DNA of 18,599 nucleotides, taken from DASVEE01 sp036399695. Lineage in GTDB: Bacteria; Acidobacteriota; Thermoanaerobaculia; Gp7-AA8. Positions 15,001 to 17,513 of this stretch are shown piece after piece. Where the stretch lies: NCBI GenBank assembly GCA_036399695.1, contig DASWMP010000363.1, positions 1-18,599 of the forward strand, read 5' to 3'. Position 1 is the stretch's first letter, and the number at the start of each line of letters is the position of its first letter. The translations under genes and the position numbers were made by a program. Below the pieces are notes generated by a model. The model ran no database searches, had not been told where the DNA came from, and saw only the letters and a list, made by a program, of their open reading frames with translations.

Positions 15001-16840
15001 CGGCCGCGCCCGTCGCCTGGAGGATCAGGTTCTTCGGGGTGGAAGCGGCACCGATCGTCGAGCCGGCCAGCGAGGCCGTGACCGTGTTGATGATGACCGG
15101 GCCGGCCAGCCGCAGCTCGCTGCCGCCGCCGAGTTGAAGACTCTGCAGGTTGTAGACGGTCGTCGCGCCGGCGGTGCCGAGCAGGAAGGCCGTGCGTCCG
15201 GTGGCGGAGAAGGTGCCGTAGGTGCCGGGCGGCACCGCGACGGCGCCGGCCTTGCCGGAGATGCTCAGGTTGCGGAGTGTCGAGGCGTCGCCGAGCGGCG
15301 CCCCTTCGGTCGTCAGCGTCAGGTCGCGCGTGCCGGCCGGAGCGGGCGGGGCGGCGACAGGCGTCAGGACGATCGGGTCCGTCCGGTTGATGACGTGGCG
15401 AAGGACGGCGTTGTTAGCGATCGTGAAGGTGTGCGTTGACGGCTGCGCGTTCTCCGTTCCTTCGATCACGCCGGCGAACGACGGCTTACCACTGCCGACG
15501 ACGATCTGCGGTGTGCCGGGCAGAAGGAGGTCGGTGGTGATGACGTCCGTACCGTCGAGCGTGACGTTCTCGGCGGCGAGCTGCCAGAGCGAGCCTTCCA
15601 CGCGGCCGCTGTCGAGCACCGGCGCGTGGCGGACGACGGCCAGGGCGTCGTAGACGCGCTTCACGGCCACGAGCGGGGCCACGCCGGCCGGCGAGAAGGT
15701 GACGCGGTCGAAGCGCGGCGCGGAGCCGAGCGGCGCCACCTCGAACTGCGTGCCGTCCCAGCGGATGCGGGCCAGGACGCCGGGGGCGCTCTGGGCGATG
15801 AGGATGTCGCCGAGGAGGCCGGCGAAGGCGTCGTCCGGCGCGCCGAGGATGGTGCGGGAGGCGGAGTCGACGGCGTAGAAGTTCTGGTGCGGCGGGATGA
15901 CTTCGACGTCGGCGGCGATGATGCCGGTCGGAATGGTGGCGATGTTGCCGAAGCTGTCGAGCGCGTAGAGCAGCGGCTGCCCGGCCGCGCCGGCGACGAG
16001 CTTCCCGGCCAGCGGGCCATAACGGCCGGCGTCGTTCGGGATGGAGGTGATGGAGGTCAGCTCGGCGGAGATGTTGGCGACGCGCGTGGCAACGCCGGCC
16101 GCATTGACCCGCCAGACCGCGCCGCTGCTCGTGACGGCCAGCAGTTCGGCGCCGGCCCCGCCGTTGGCGCCGGCAACGTGCAGCCCGGTGACGAGGCCGG
16201 TCTCACCCGGCAGCGACAGCGTGCGGAACGAAGAGCCGTCCGCCGCGACGCGGTTGATCACGCCGGCGGTGTTCGTGGAGGTGAAGACCTCCCCCGCCGC
16301 GAAGCCGCCGGCGACGCTCGCCCGCACCGAAGCGATGGCGATGGCGCCGGTGAGGCCGGCCAGATTCGAGAAGCCGCGATGGCTGCCGTCCGCCCCGATG
16401 ACCTCGAGGTTCGGCGCGCCGGCCACGGAAGCGGCGGCCAGGAGCTTGCCGCTCGGCTGGTGGTGGTCCAGCCCGGAGTGTTCGTTGAAAGCGGTCGCGA
16501 CCGGGGTCAGCACGACGGCGAACTGGTTCGCCACCGCCTGCGGCGCCGCGACGACCGGCAGGACGGCCGGCAACGCCGCCTCACTGCTGATCGCTCCGGA
16601 CGGATCGGCCTTGGCCGCTGCCTCGGTCAGCGCGGCCGCCGGCGGCGGACCGAAGTCCAGCGCCTGCAGTGGCGCGGCGCTCCCCTGCCCCGCATCGCGC
16701 TGCGCGTGCAGCTCGGCCGCCTGCAAGGCAACCGGCTGAAGGAGCACGAGATACGCAAGCAGCGCGGCGATGCCGCGGCGTGCCGAAAGGTTGCCGAATC
16801 CGAAGCTACGCGAAGTGAGGAACGTCCCGGTTTTCTTCAT
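35..16840 (-). CDS. Giant secreted PKD/discoidin/VWA/RHS-repeat protein with nuclease-like C-terminal domain
   Basis: This single frame encodes about 5601 residues. I start at the ATG at 16840 because it directly opens a signal peptide (MKKTG..., hydrophobic IAALLAYLVLLQPVALQA) and has a weak AAGAGA Shine-Dalgarno 9 nt upstream. The in-frame ATG at 16966 would bury the signal behind 42 residues. Approximate order by residue: signal 1-42; propeller-like 100-397; beta-helix-like 397-664; PKD array 668-1766, one member split by a jelly-roll-like module; six discoidin domains 1776-2650 inside a PKD; PKD/Ig-like to 2994; VWA 2994-3177; PKD, second propeller and PKD to 4050; Ig-like and RHS N-terminal region to 4330; YD repeats to 5260; RHS core to DPSGH (5361-5365); variable tail 5366-5601. 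The domains suggest glycan or cell-surface binding plus an RHS shell enclosing a toxin. There is no PAAR domain, so Sec export is implied. Function in the host is inferred. Confidence 0.93.
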   Translation of the reverse strand: MKKTGTFLTSRSFGFGNLSARRGIAALLAYLVLLQPVALQAAELHAQRDAGQGSAAPLQALDFGPPPAAALTEAAAKADPSGAISSEAALPAVLPVVAAPQAVANQFAVVLTPVATAFNEHSGLDHHQPSGKLLAAASVAGAPNLEVIGADGSHRGFSNLAGLTGAIAIASVRASVAGGFAAGEVFTSTNTAGVINRVAADGSSFRTLSLPGETGLVTGLHVAGANGGAGAELLAVTSSGAVWRVNAAGVATRVANISAELTSITSIPNDAGRYGPLAGKLVAGAAGQPLLYALDSFGNIATIPTGIIAADVEVIPPHQNFYAVDSASRTILGAPDDAFAGLLGDILIAQSAPGVLARIRWDGTQFEVAPLGSAPRFDRVTFSPAGVAPLVAVKRVYDALAVVRHAPVLDSGRVEGSLWQLAAENVTLDGTDVITTDLLLPGTPQIVVGSGKPSFAGVIEGTENAQPSTHTFTIANNAVLRHVINRTDPIVLTPVAAPPAPAGTRDLTLTTEGAPLGDASTLRNLSISGKAGAVAVPPGTYGTFSATGRTAFLLGTAGATTVYNLQSLQLGGGSELRLAGPVIINTVTASLAGSTIGAASTPKNLILQATGAADVSGNAILYGIVRAPGSTITIDGNSRLRGTVTADRLHISGNGVLEITENDVPPPPVNRPPTVDAGGDQTTTLPNDTISLTGTVNDDGLPAGSTVASTWTMVSGPAAVTFADATKAATTVTFTTAGTYVLRLTANDSLLSTADETTITVIPRNQPPVVDAGTGQTVELPGAASLAGSVSDDGLPLGSTLHTTWIQKSGPGLTTFANAASLATTATFSAAGTYTLTLSATDGEATVTDDVVITVHPENQPPVVNAGADQFLVFPAPATLAGSATDDGWPSGSTLVTTWAQISGPGNATFADAGKPATTATFSVAGVYVLRLTATDGRASGSDDVTITIDPENEPPAVNAGTDQTLELPARATLTGSVMDDGWPRGSTLTSAWSQVSGPGTTSFAEATKPGTFASFSAAGTYVLRLTGTDGTATATDDVTITVDPLNEPPVVNAGPDQTLELPNGASLAGTIDDDGWPRGSTVTSTWTLVSGPGAVTFADATKAATIATFSTPGTYVVRLTATDSRETVSDEAIVTVHPQNQPPVVNAGPDQQFRLPLAAALAGTASDDGWPFGSTLVTTWSLVSGPGTVTFGSPADAVTTATFSTHGTYVLRLTANDSRETVADELTIVVLPANIAPVADAGEPQTATIGANLLTNGGNEEPLVNGQVANWIAVSGTWTRGGSFPFSTEGEQLFATADATAELTQDVDIRAFAPGQTFAFSGFVRTGEEPAFDAPRVVVEYRDATQTLASFDYTPTVALLDWTRIADTRVAPAGATSIRIRLIATRNSGSTTDVWFDGFDLRATGAAAVNLAGVVTDDGLPAGSTLTTIWTRVSGPGAVTFGNAATPATSASFTAPGTYVLRLTAHDGELRDASDVEITVGRANAPPAIDAGAKQEIRLPDTVTLHGTVDDDGLPAGSTLTLTWSAIVAGAPVVFSNVNAAASTATFTAPGTYVLRLTANDGAAMVHDEVTVVVKPANRAPHVNAGPDQSLTLPSNASLTGLVTDPEGDALTIGWTKASGPGVVTFAAANSAVTTASFSAAGTYVLRLTANDGELSDSDEVTIDVAAEPINQAPVVTAGADSFAQVGADVALNGSVTDDGLPPLATVTAAWSQVSGAGVATFTNPSAAGTTVTFDKPGVYVLRLTGSDTLLTASDDVRITVRSAPVASFTVAGPQRNLLTLDNNLASTQAGAQVVASSAITAGYPADNALDDSMTTRWRGATPADHWFIVQLAGTENAPRSFDRIRILNGLSAEAVRNFRIDVSTTTTDDAAFTTVFTGISGTIERIQEYRLSGAVSARYVRFRGIDTQGSTGVVSLRSFQVIGSRLSGFPTFLAPANIAAITENAIVIAQTAGNGSSAMDGLLSTLWVTSASRLTNQSFTIDLNTQHTIDRIRVHNLDDSLAPVQRAVKDFRFEVSNDNVTWTAVSSGVLQNAAGAQEFTFAPVAARFLRFVAVNNYGSTSALGIRELEVVSIYANKSSVSSYNALSALPENLFDNDANSGWITGNGRLTNEYVEFELGAEVTGPVTALALQGYTSAGSDLVKDFELLASNTTDDDGAFTSILTGTYQNAGTLQTFPLPGGPLRARYFRFVAKNNHGSSSYIRLGTLQLLGPVSDGNVLSAPGNSPAQPKNSSPAMLANGASVAAFSTGTPANMLDYLHSAPWSTTGPLANQYVKIQLGGTTLHTLTGVVLGQRSDTTSTTDSVKDFEVWVSTTTSDDAAFTRVLTAQMTASKAPQSFTFAPVQAKYVKYVPRTPIGTTTTMSTGYFDVILAQPAAGMYGASSTREARYNAQQALDNNGNTQWISATNAATDQYVDLALAAPMKLYGVTITPDFNGYPKDFEIRVSNTTTDASAFTTIYSGTLPQTTVAQQINFNRVAEARYVRFFFRNGYSAAAIAVAELGVRGLPEDGSALISYTSAASGFVPSSIIDVDLDSGIWQSATNQASNQQLTIALPATQSWIVDHVGVQQRVDCLSCYTAYTPRRFEVQVANDLEALEWRTVYTGGMRNIDTRMQHYWFPATQARFVRLRMIDNWGGTQLALSNFLVFSPQIGALAPSFVDNSVPGDSNITRWQWSFGDGGTSAERDPSHTYAEPGLYDVSLTVTDANGLTSTRTIPYAVEGSPRADFTMAPQPASEGSSITFTDTSSSAFGSIGAREWVWGDSSGNGQDAVAFPHTYTDNGTFNATLRITSARGVRGTVTKPVVVLNVAPTGTLGIDKAISWGDDWAIGFDVNDAGAVDRNALLCRIEFGDGQTQTIPNCRGNYPSHSFVNPGVYTATLTVTDKDGAATTDTAVFTVRQRPTVVSYSGGRGVLTGAPLTVGATLRDAGLHTQIAGKTITFTIEGQTATAVTNAEGYAEATIIYAGTSERPSIVAAFAGDARYAGSSVTVIAACPTDQNPLDISLVFDLSGSMLGDRLVAARNASLVFLDSLQRNQDQAAAVSFTSSGFLEQGLTYDLDAVREAIDEMNANGGTLVGAGINTARTELLGVRRNPYALPVMIIYSDFEDGDPTTTRAAATTAKNAGIRIISVMLGGNATSARQLGKDVASGPGDYYEAAQNGELTGIYASIISSICAPANKPPVVNSGSNQTIVFPANSVTLNGTVTDDGLPPLAALQISWSQENGPGTVTFGDVKKPATTATFSIPGTYVLRLTANDTQYTRSSSVTVTVYPQNGAPVVNAGPDQTIALPSIPSVPAFALKAISTTFNSPIGIDHHAPTNKVVISANYSNSGQPHNFELLAADGSHAKFSSVAGLTDELKIATARDDGNGMSRGGFPAGTLFSGTGTPGAILRVSADGQTVQNPWITLPGEPGLMRGSLYIDRTGVFGGDLIVVTTHGGVWRITSAGVPTRLASVGEHLEGMTVLPNDPRYGPWAGKIVAGAENSGRFWSIAPDGTTATYSLGITPEDIDIIPANENFFGVDFSGARVMGAPAAMFAEMVGDVLVAQEHPGILWHVRWNGTAFEKRELARVNQWEHVTFSPAAIAEVPQPSSTTVTLSGTATDDGNPFGSTLAVQWTSVTAPGTVAFNPANQPVTTATLSEAGTYVLRLTGTDGELTSTDDVTVVVKPGNRGPKVNAGPDQTTTLRGGNLAGSVTDDGLPSGTLTYSWAKLNGPGNVTFGDSTSLTSTASYSAFGTYTLRLTANDGEFTVSDEVTVIVDKTPGNIAPAVNAGADATITDPVNTTALNGSVTDDGIPSGVTVTRSWTQVSGPAAANFADATAASTNVSFTAYGVYVLRLTANDTELTSTDDVVVTYRKTPENLAPVVDAGADATTSTSTTTLSGTATDDGLPTGSAVAVTWSKVSGPGNVTFSNAASRTTTATFTAYGIYVLRLTASDSELAASDTVTIRYEGVNQAPVVSAGADRVAVVNKPATLSGTIADDNLPLGGTLSVQWTKVSGPGTVTFGSPSSALTTALFSDLGTYVLRLTANDSALGASDDVTITVQATLPPPTAEITSPISGSTITERTVFTGTVSEGANWRLEYRLNANDEAAGTNPWTTISSGTGPTNGTLGTFDPTVLINGTYKVRLVATDAADQTTAVSVSAVVEGDLKVGFFSVAFQDLQIPLPGLPISVTRTYDSRDTRLGDFGHGWRLSLSDVRVEKSGTLGSGWEETVSNDRFPNYCLVAAVPRYITFTFPDGKVHRFRLAVSPACQVIVPIQTPTVSFEAVGDTRSKLVALGDNDVMTDGPIPGPQNLITADVEVYDPTRFRLTTEDGIVFEIDEKDGVKSITDRNGNKLTIGRNGVTHSAGRSVTFVRDALGRITSITDAAGKTLTYTYDGRGDLTKFTDQTLRATTFTYNNSHGLLDYFDSMGRRGVRSEYDASGRLIGLTDADGNTQSFNFDPDSRVEVTTNRRGKTIVYQYDKLGKILSVTDADGKARSATYDGKGNMLTSTDKLGQVTTYTYDTRGNVLTKKDAENRVTTYTYNTFNQITSITDANDQKTSYDYDAVTGKLKSMTAPDGRQMHFTYTPLGNMETLTDAKNNVRRNEYDTAGNLSKEIDTRGKVTSYTYDNMNRVLTVTDPNNQKTTYGYDNAGRLTTKTDHLNNTETTEYDAAGMVSAVIDSRGNRTSVASNAQGLPTSAKLPDDAEIALEYDPEDTVTRVTRTGGFVTYVELDDVGQEKKFVLAPGIEYTYELDAEGRRKSVTDPRGYKTSFTWNALNKRTSITDALSNKTLLEYDGVGNLESITDANQHTISFVWDGLERLKQKTLPNGKSIVYGHDEVGNLTSVTDPRNHATAYGWTGEGMLARVTEANGVVTSFGYDDNANRTTVTNGKQQTVTYKFDELNRITQRTYADGSSESFTYKGATVVETSTDREGRKTTFSYDSRNRISRIDRADGTSIWYTYTADGRPDLITDARGVTDYDYDVRGNVTRVKQADGTVITYTYDKSGNRETMVTPDGTTTFVYDEVNRLSKVTDPHGHATSYSYDKVGNVTKIVYPNGVTTTKTYNVLNLVETIVTVNSAGTTILAETYGYDESGNRTSVQSQDGASMLFAYDALARLDVETHRAANGTVTRKVDYDYDETGNRKSVTDLLTGTTTPYSYNELDQLTSDGLKAYTYDRSGNIKTAGAATEYSYDVQKQLTGVTLAGGHTVTYGYDAQGQRVRSADNGVVREYVLDMTARAAQVVLERDEAKNVVAAYTYGHELISAERADREVFYLYDGLGSVRALTDASGNVTDTVAYDAFGQITSRTGLTPNDYFYRGERLDRSTGLYHLRAREYDPSLGRFIQIDSYHGTENNPQTFNRYIYALNNPASRIDPSGHVSLSDGNKAHGSIGRFYLSLMGQWPDDGWAVVDGWIPKGDWGAGVGKKRGGLGTRPDLREYFDGDVYEIKPLTPDGLARVHGECLAYVIALNIVMNEDSGLRRGPETGGWNMGDWSFRDPSPNEVDGMWVKGHSWFGPGAVIYSRVGQKELMELEPEAMAAAAAALAAALAAQAMQNMGPIAIPRPVTAGAQMMARAVWLLGRAPGMIMRAAIAGVEWVVGMFALRSSTPGLALAP
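38..745 (-). other. RHS variable C-terminal domain, PD-(D/E)XK nuclease-like, with hydrophobic tail
   Basis: The tail contains TRPDLREYFDGDVYEIKPLTP at residues about 5419-5439, then GLARVHGECLAYVIALN. An RPD Asp (5422), then E5433-x-K5435, then a helix leading to a Tyr is the layout of restriction-endonuclease-fold (PD-(D/E)XK) toxin domains common behind RHS cores. The usual Gln of the following helix is not evident. After the nuclease-like part comes an Ala-rich helix (MAAAAAALAAALAAQAM) and a hydrophobic stretch (AAIAGVEWVVGMFAL). DNA cleavage is inferred from the motif. No immunity gene can be seen because the window ends 34 bases past the stop codon. Confidence 0.55.
746..1060 (-). other. 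RHS-associated core domain ending in DPSGH
   Basis: The hallmark motifs appear in order: YLYDGLGSVRALTDASG, AYDAFGQ, YFYRGERLD, GLYHLRAREYDPSLGRF, FNRYIYALNNP and RIDPSGH. In RHS proteins the polymorphic C-terminal domain begins right after the DPxG motif, and autoproteolysis often occurs near it. The motif ends at residue 5365, so the variable tail is 236 residues. Confidence 0.95.
1060..3860 (-). repeat. RHS/YD repeat shell (roughly three dozen repeats)
   Basis: About 930 residues repeat the YD pattern of about 20-22 residues, for example YDTRGNVLTKKDAENRVTT, YDNMNRVLTVTDPNNQKTT and YDKVGNVTKIVYPNGVTTT. In characterised RHS and TcC proteins these repeats coil into a hollow shell that encloses the C-terminal toxin. 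The length here is enough for such a cocoon. The reading frame is intact throughout. Confidence 0.93.
3860..4695 (-). other. Ig-like domain and RHS N-terminal beta-propeller-type region
   Basis: An Ig-like domain (PTAEITSPISGSTITERTVF...INGTYKVRLVATDAADQT) leads into ISVTRTYDSRDTRLGDFGHGW, the FG-x-GW entry motif typical of DUF6531-type RHS N-terminal regions. Segments FPDGKVHRF and TEDGIVFEID follow before the YD repeats begin at ITDRNGNKLTI. Two Cys (NYCLV and PACQV) lie about 25 residues apart in this region. Confidence 0.7.
4692..5838 (-). repeat. PKD domains 16-19 in the giant protein
   Basis: Four PKD units of the long type directly precede the RHS part. Openings are RGPKVNAGPDQ, IAPAVNAGAD, LAPVVDAGAD and QAPVVSAGAD; each has a (S/T)W-x-(K/Q)-(V/L)-(S/N)GP-like core and a YVLRLTA-x-D (or YTLRLTAND) closing. 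Linkers between units 16, 17 and 18 carry KTPGN or KTPEN instead of the PxN linker in earlier arrays, marking a separate duplication history. Confidence 0.82.
5838..7308 (-). other. PKD 14, then PKD 15 split by beta-propeller-like copy 2
   Basis: PKD 14 (about 7015-7308) is complete. PKD 15 opens with GAPVVNAGPDQTIALPS at about 6960-7017, then a propeller-like domain of about 295 residues intervenes (about 6070-6955: GIDHHAP, AADGSH, VAGLT, LPGEPGL, GGVWRITSAGVPTRL, RYGPWAGKIVAGA, RWNGTAFE). PKD sequence resumes at TTVTLSGTATDDGNPFGS and finishes with GTYVLRLTGTDGEL. The propeller is homologous to copy 1 near the N-terminus. Confidence 0.75.
7310..8140 (-). other. Ig-like domain followed by von Willebrand factor A domain
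   Basis: An Ig-like segment (ITFTIEGQTATAVTNAEGYA...AFAGDARYAGSS) is followed by a VWA domain of about 180 residues. The VWA opens with PLDISLVFDLSGSM, giving the metal-binding MIDAS D-x-S-x-S, continues through GGTLVGAGI (candidate MIDAS Thr) and has IIYSDFEDGDP for the distal Asp. One Cys immediately precedes it (AACPTD) and one follows it (SSICAP), well placed to close the domain with a disulfide. A metal-dependent protein-binding role is typical of the family. Confidence 0.85.
8140..8885 (-). other. Classical PKD domains 11 (C-terminal part), 12 and 13
   Basis: These units are of the classical PKD type: RWQWSFGDGGTS...PSHTYAEPGLYDVSLTVTD, then REWVWGDSSGNG...FPHTYTDNGTFNATLRIT, then CRIEFGDGQTQ...SHSFVNPGVYTATLTVTD. 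The first lacks its N-terminal strand here; the matching piece (APVASFTVAGPQ) lies on the other side of the discoidin block at about 11515-11550. Unit 13 has two Cys that may form a disulfide. Confidence 0.75.
8885..11515 (-). repeat. Six tandem discoidin (F5/8 type C-like) domains
   Basis: About 875 residues contain six repeats of the discoidin pattern: A-x-(N/M)-(A/L)-(L/F)-D-x-(D/N)...W with a nearby Q-x(1,2)-(F/V)-x-(I/V)-(D/Q/E)-L strand, then DF-(R/E)-x-x-(V/A)-S, then AR-(Y/F)-(V/L/F)-RF near the end. Approximate boundaries are 11515-11040, 11040-10620, 10620-10180, 10180-9690, 9690-9270 and 9280-8885. These beta-barrel domains commonly bind glycans or membranes, so this block is the likeliest adhesive part. 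The sixth repeat carries CLSC, a candidate local disulfide. Confidence 0.8.
11545..12395 (-). repeat. PKD domains 8-10 in the giant protein
   Basis: Three further PKD units of the same long type contain APPAIDAGAKQ, RAPHVNAGPDQ and QAPVVTAGAD openings and GTYVLRLTANDG or GVYVLRLTGSD closings. Unit 9 replaces the usual DDGLP-x-GST loop with DPEGDALTIG, and unit 8 has IVAGAPVVF in place of VSGPGxVTF. They are more diverged from each other than units 3-6. Confidence 0.82.
12395..13135 (-). other. PKD domain 7, split by a jelly-roll-like module
   Basis: The PKD opening (IAPVADAGEPQTATIGAN) is followed by about 150 residues that are not PKD: LLTNGGNEEP, WIAVSGTW, EGEQLFATADATAELTQDV, FSGFVRTG, RVVVEYRD and DVWFDGFDLRATG. 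PKD sequence then resumes at AAVNLAGVVTDDGLPAGS and runs to the usual end. The inserted block (roughly 12630-13090) has the opening and closing signatures of carbohydrate-binding-module-like beta sandwiches. Ligand binding is inferred. Confidence 0.6.
13132..14838 (-). repeat. PKD domain array 1-6 in the giant protein (about 285-bp units)
   Basis: Six tandem units of about 95 residues follow the pattern N-x-P-P-x-V-x-A-G-x-D-Q, then DDG-(L/W)-P-x-GST, W-x-x-x-SGPG, and GTYVLRLTA-x-D near the end. This is the long PKD/Ig-like type (K319L/REJ-like) rather than the classical WDFGDG type. The DDGWP-x-GST variant is shared by units 3-6, suggesting recent tandem duplication among them. Such arrays usually form extended stalks or bind surfaces; that role is inferred here. 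Confidence 0.85.
14850..15645 (-). other. Beta-helix-like / filament-forming-like region
   Basis: About 265 residues of short regularly spaced beta segments rich in G, T, N and small hydrophobics (for example LRNLSISGKAG, YNLQSLQLGGGSELRLAG, ITIDGNSRLRGTVTADRLHISGNG) precede the PKD array. The end of the region resembles the repeating strands of bactofilin-like or right-handed beta-helix modules. It may form a stalk or mediate assembly. Family assignment is uncertain. Confidence 0.4.
15650..16550 (-). other. Beta-propeller-like domain, copy 1
   Basis: This domain of about 300 residues near the N-terminus carries signposts such as GLDHH, GADGSH, LAGLT, GGFAAG, LPGETGL, GAVWRVNAAG, RYGPLAGKLVAGA and RWDGTQFE. 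A clearly homologous copy lies at 6070-6955 with the same signposts in the same order. Alternating short hydrophobic strands with G/D turns suggest an NHL- or SMP30-like propeller. The fold is inferred and I do not recognise a catalytic motif. Confidence 0.6.
16715..16840 (-). other. Sec signal peptide of the giant RHS protein
   Basis: Residues 1-42 have basic residues (KK, then RR at 21-22), a hydrophobic core (IAALLAYLVLLQPVAL) and an AxA-like site around LQAAE. The n-region is longer than usual (about 20 residues), resembling the extended signal peptides of very large secreted proteins. Its presence supports the 16840 start and export to the periplasm or cell surface. The exact cleavage site is estimated by eye. 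Confidence 0.75.
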
Positions 16841-16984
16841 ATGGACCGATCTCTTTGGTTTTTGAGACAGAGCCTCCGCCGTGCGCCGAAGCGTCGGGAT
16901 ACGAAGGTCCAGCTCTAATGGCACCGCTAACCGAATTACCGATTTGGACAGAGACAGCCCCCGCACTCCATCCGTGCGGATTGC

Positions 16985-17002
16985 AGGAACTGATCGGTTC
17001 CT
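16985..17002. promoter_or_regulatory. 18-bp near-palindrome upstream of the giant gene
   Basis: AGGAAC and GTTCCT form six-base arms around TGATCG, which itself contains GATC. It lies 145 bp upstream of the giant gene start and close to where transcription would begin from the weak minus-strand promoter candidate at 17007-17036. It could be an operator for a dimeric regulator or a 5' leader hairpin. No regulator is encoded in the window. Confidence 0.35.
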
Positions 17003-17006
17003 AGTT

Positions 17007-17036
17007 TACGTAATTGTGTGATTCCTGCGAGTCCAA
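17007..17036 (-). promoter_or_regulatory. Weak sigma70-like promoter candidate for the giant gene
   Basis: Read on the minus strand, TTGGAC (17036-17031) and TACGTA (17012-17007) are separated by 18 nt. This would give a leader of about 160 nt. The -10 match is only moderate and GC-rich phyla often deviate from the E. coli consensus, so this is a tentative call. Confidence 0.22.
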
Positions 17037-17045
17037 AGTGACGAA

Positions 17046-17062
17046 TCCCCGCCCGCCGGGGA
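17046..17062. other. Small GC-rich hairpin in the divergent intergenic region
   Basis: TCCCCG and CGGGGA form a six-base stem around a five-base loop. No T-tract follows in either direction, so it does not look like an intrinsic terminator. Its role is unknown. Confidence 0.3.
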
Positions 17063-17124
17063 CGAAGGGCTGCCGGGGAGGGCCAGGAACCGTGACAGTG
17101 ACGGAAACGTGGAAAGGCCGGAAC

Positions 17125-17196
17125 GATGGGACAAATGGGACAAATCGGTGCGTGGGGACCTGTGGGACGTGTGGGATGAATGGGACGAAGGGGACG
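17125..17196. repeat. Imperfect 9-bp tandem repeat, about eight units
   Basis: Eight consecutive 9-base units fit the consensus AATGGGACG (for example GATGGGACA, AATGGGACA, TGTGGGACG, AATGGGACG, AAGGGGACG); the third unit (AATCGGTGC) is the most degraded. The array lies between the divergent genes, just upstream of the peptide operon promoter region. The 9-bp period makes both strands read as pseudo-coding in several frames. It may be a simple-sequence expansion or a regulator-binding array. Confidence 0.75.
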
Positions 17197-17214
17197 CGGA
17201 GCGTGCCGAAAGCT

Positions 17215-17246
17215 TTGACACTTGCGGTGCCACCCGTCCCTACTTA
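17215..17246 (+). promoter_or_regulatory. Candidate promoter of the peptide-redoxin operon
   Basis: A perfect TTGACA at 17215-17220 is followed by TACTTA at 17241-17246. The spacer is 20 nt, longer than the optimal 17, so the -10 choice is uncertain. The site lies 41 nt upstream of the first peptide start and directly after the 9-bp repeat array. Confidence 0.35.
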
Positions 17247-17274
17247 CATTCACCCGGCCGGCAATAATGAAAAA

Positions 17275-17279
17275 AGGAG
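17275..17279 (+). promoter_or_regulatory. Ribosome binding site fixing the start of peptide 1
   Basis: AGGAG sits 7 nt before the ATG at 17287. The frame stays open upstream to an ATG at 17014, but that extension runs through the 9-bp repeat and would hide the signal peptide. The Shine-Dalgarno therefore decides for 17287. Confidence 0.75.
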
Positions 17280-17286
17280 ACAGTCA

Positions 17287-17511
17287 ATGCTTCGCAGAAT
17301 GCGTCTTGCTCTACTGCTCACGCTGCTCGTCCTCGGGCTGGTCAGCACCTTCTCCGCGACGGCGGCTCCGCCGTACGAGATCGAGTACACCTACTACTCG
17401 GAGCCCGAAAAGATCAATGAGTGCGGCTGGAAGCTCATCGGGTGCAGCGGCACCTATCGCTCCGGCTGCCAGACCTCGTGGTACGACATCTACAACTGGG
17501 GAGAGTGCTGA
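17287..17511 (+). CDS. Secreted four-cysteine small peptide, paralogue 1
   Basis: The product is 74 residues with a signal peptide (MLRRMRLALLLTLLVLGLVS) probably cleaved after ATA or ATAA, leaving about 47 residues that begin near APPYEIE. The mature part has YYSEPEKINEC, then Cys spaced C-x6-C-x7-C-x12-C, with Cys as the last residue. It is about two-thirds identical to the next gene (49 of 74 positions by hand). The look is that of small Acidobacteriota secreted peptides sometimes annotated as DUF6289, which I could not verify. Two disulfides are expected after export. It opens a tight operon; the stop is 2 nt before the next start. Function unknown: antimicrobial peptide, RiPP-like precursor, signal or envelope component are all possible. 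Confidence 0.85.
   Translation: MLRRMRLALLLTLLVLGLVSTFSATAAPPYEIEYTYYSEPEKINECGWKLIGCSGTYRSGCQTSWYDIYNWGEC
17498..17505 (+). promoter_or_regulatory. Shine-Dalgarno of peptide 2, embedded in the end of peptide 1
   Basis: GGGGAGAG lies 8 nt before the ATG at 17514 and is read as the last Trp-Gly-Glu codons of peptide 1. With only 2 nt between stop and start, the two peptides are probably translationally coupled. Confidence 0.6.
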
Positions 17512-17513
17512 TC

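Noticed and set aside
16841..16966. Longer start for the giant gene at 16966 (42 extra residues)
   Set aside because: It would place a polar segment before a clear signal peptide; the ATG at 16840 begins MKKTG and has a modest Shine-Dalgarno.
16936..17253. Minus-strand open frames across the intergenic region (105 and 75 residues) with HPTRPTGPHAP- or SHSSHTSH-like repeats
   Set aside because: The pseudo-repeats come from the 9-bp DNA repeat. There is no plausible start signal or domain, and the frames run into the promoter region.
17014..17286. Longer start for peptide 1 at 17014
   Set aside because: The extension crosses the 9-bp repeat and contains no homology to peptides 2 and 3; AGGAG lies 7 nt before 17287.
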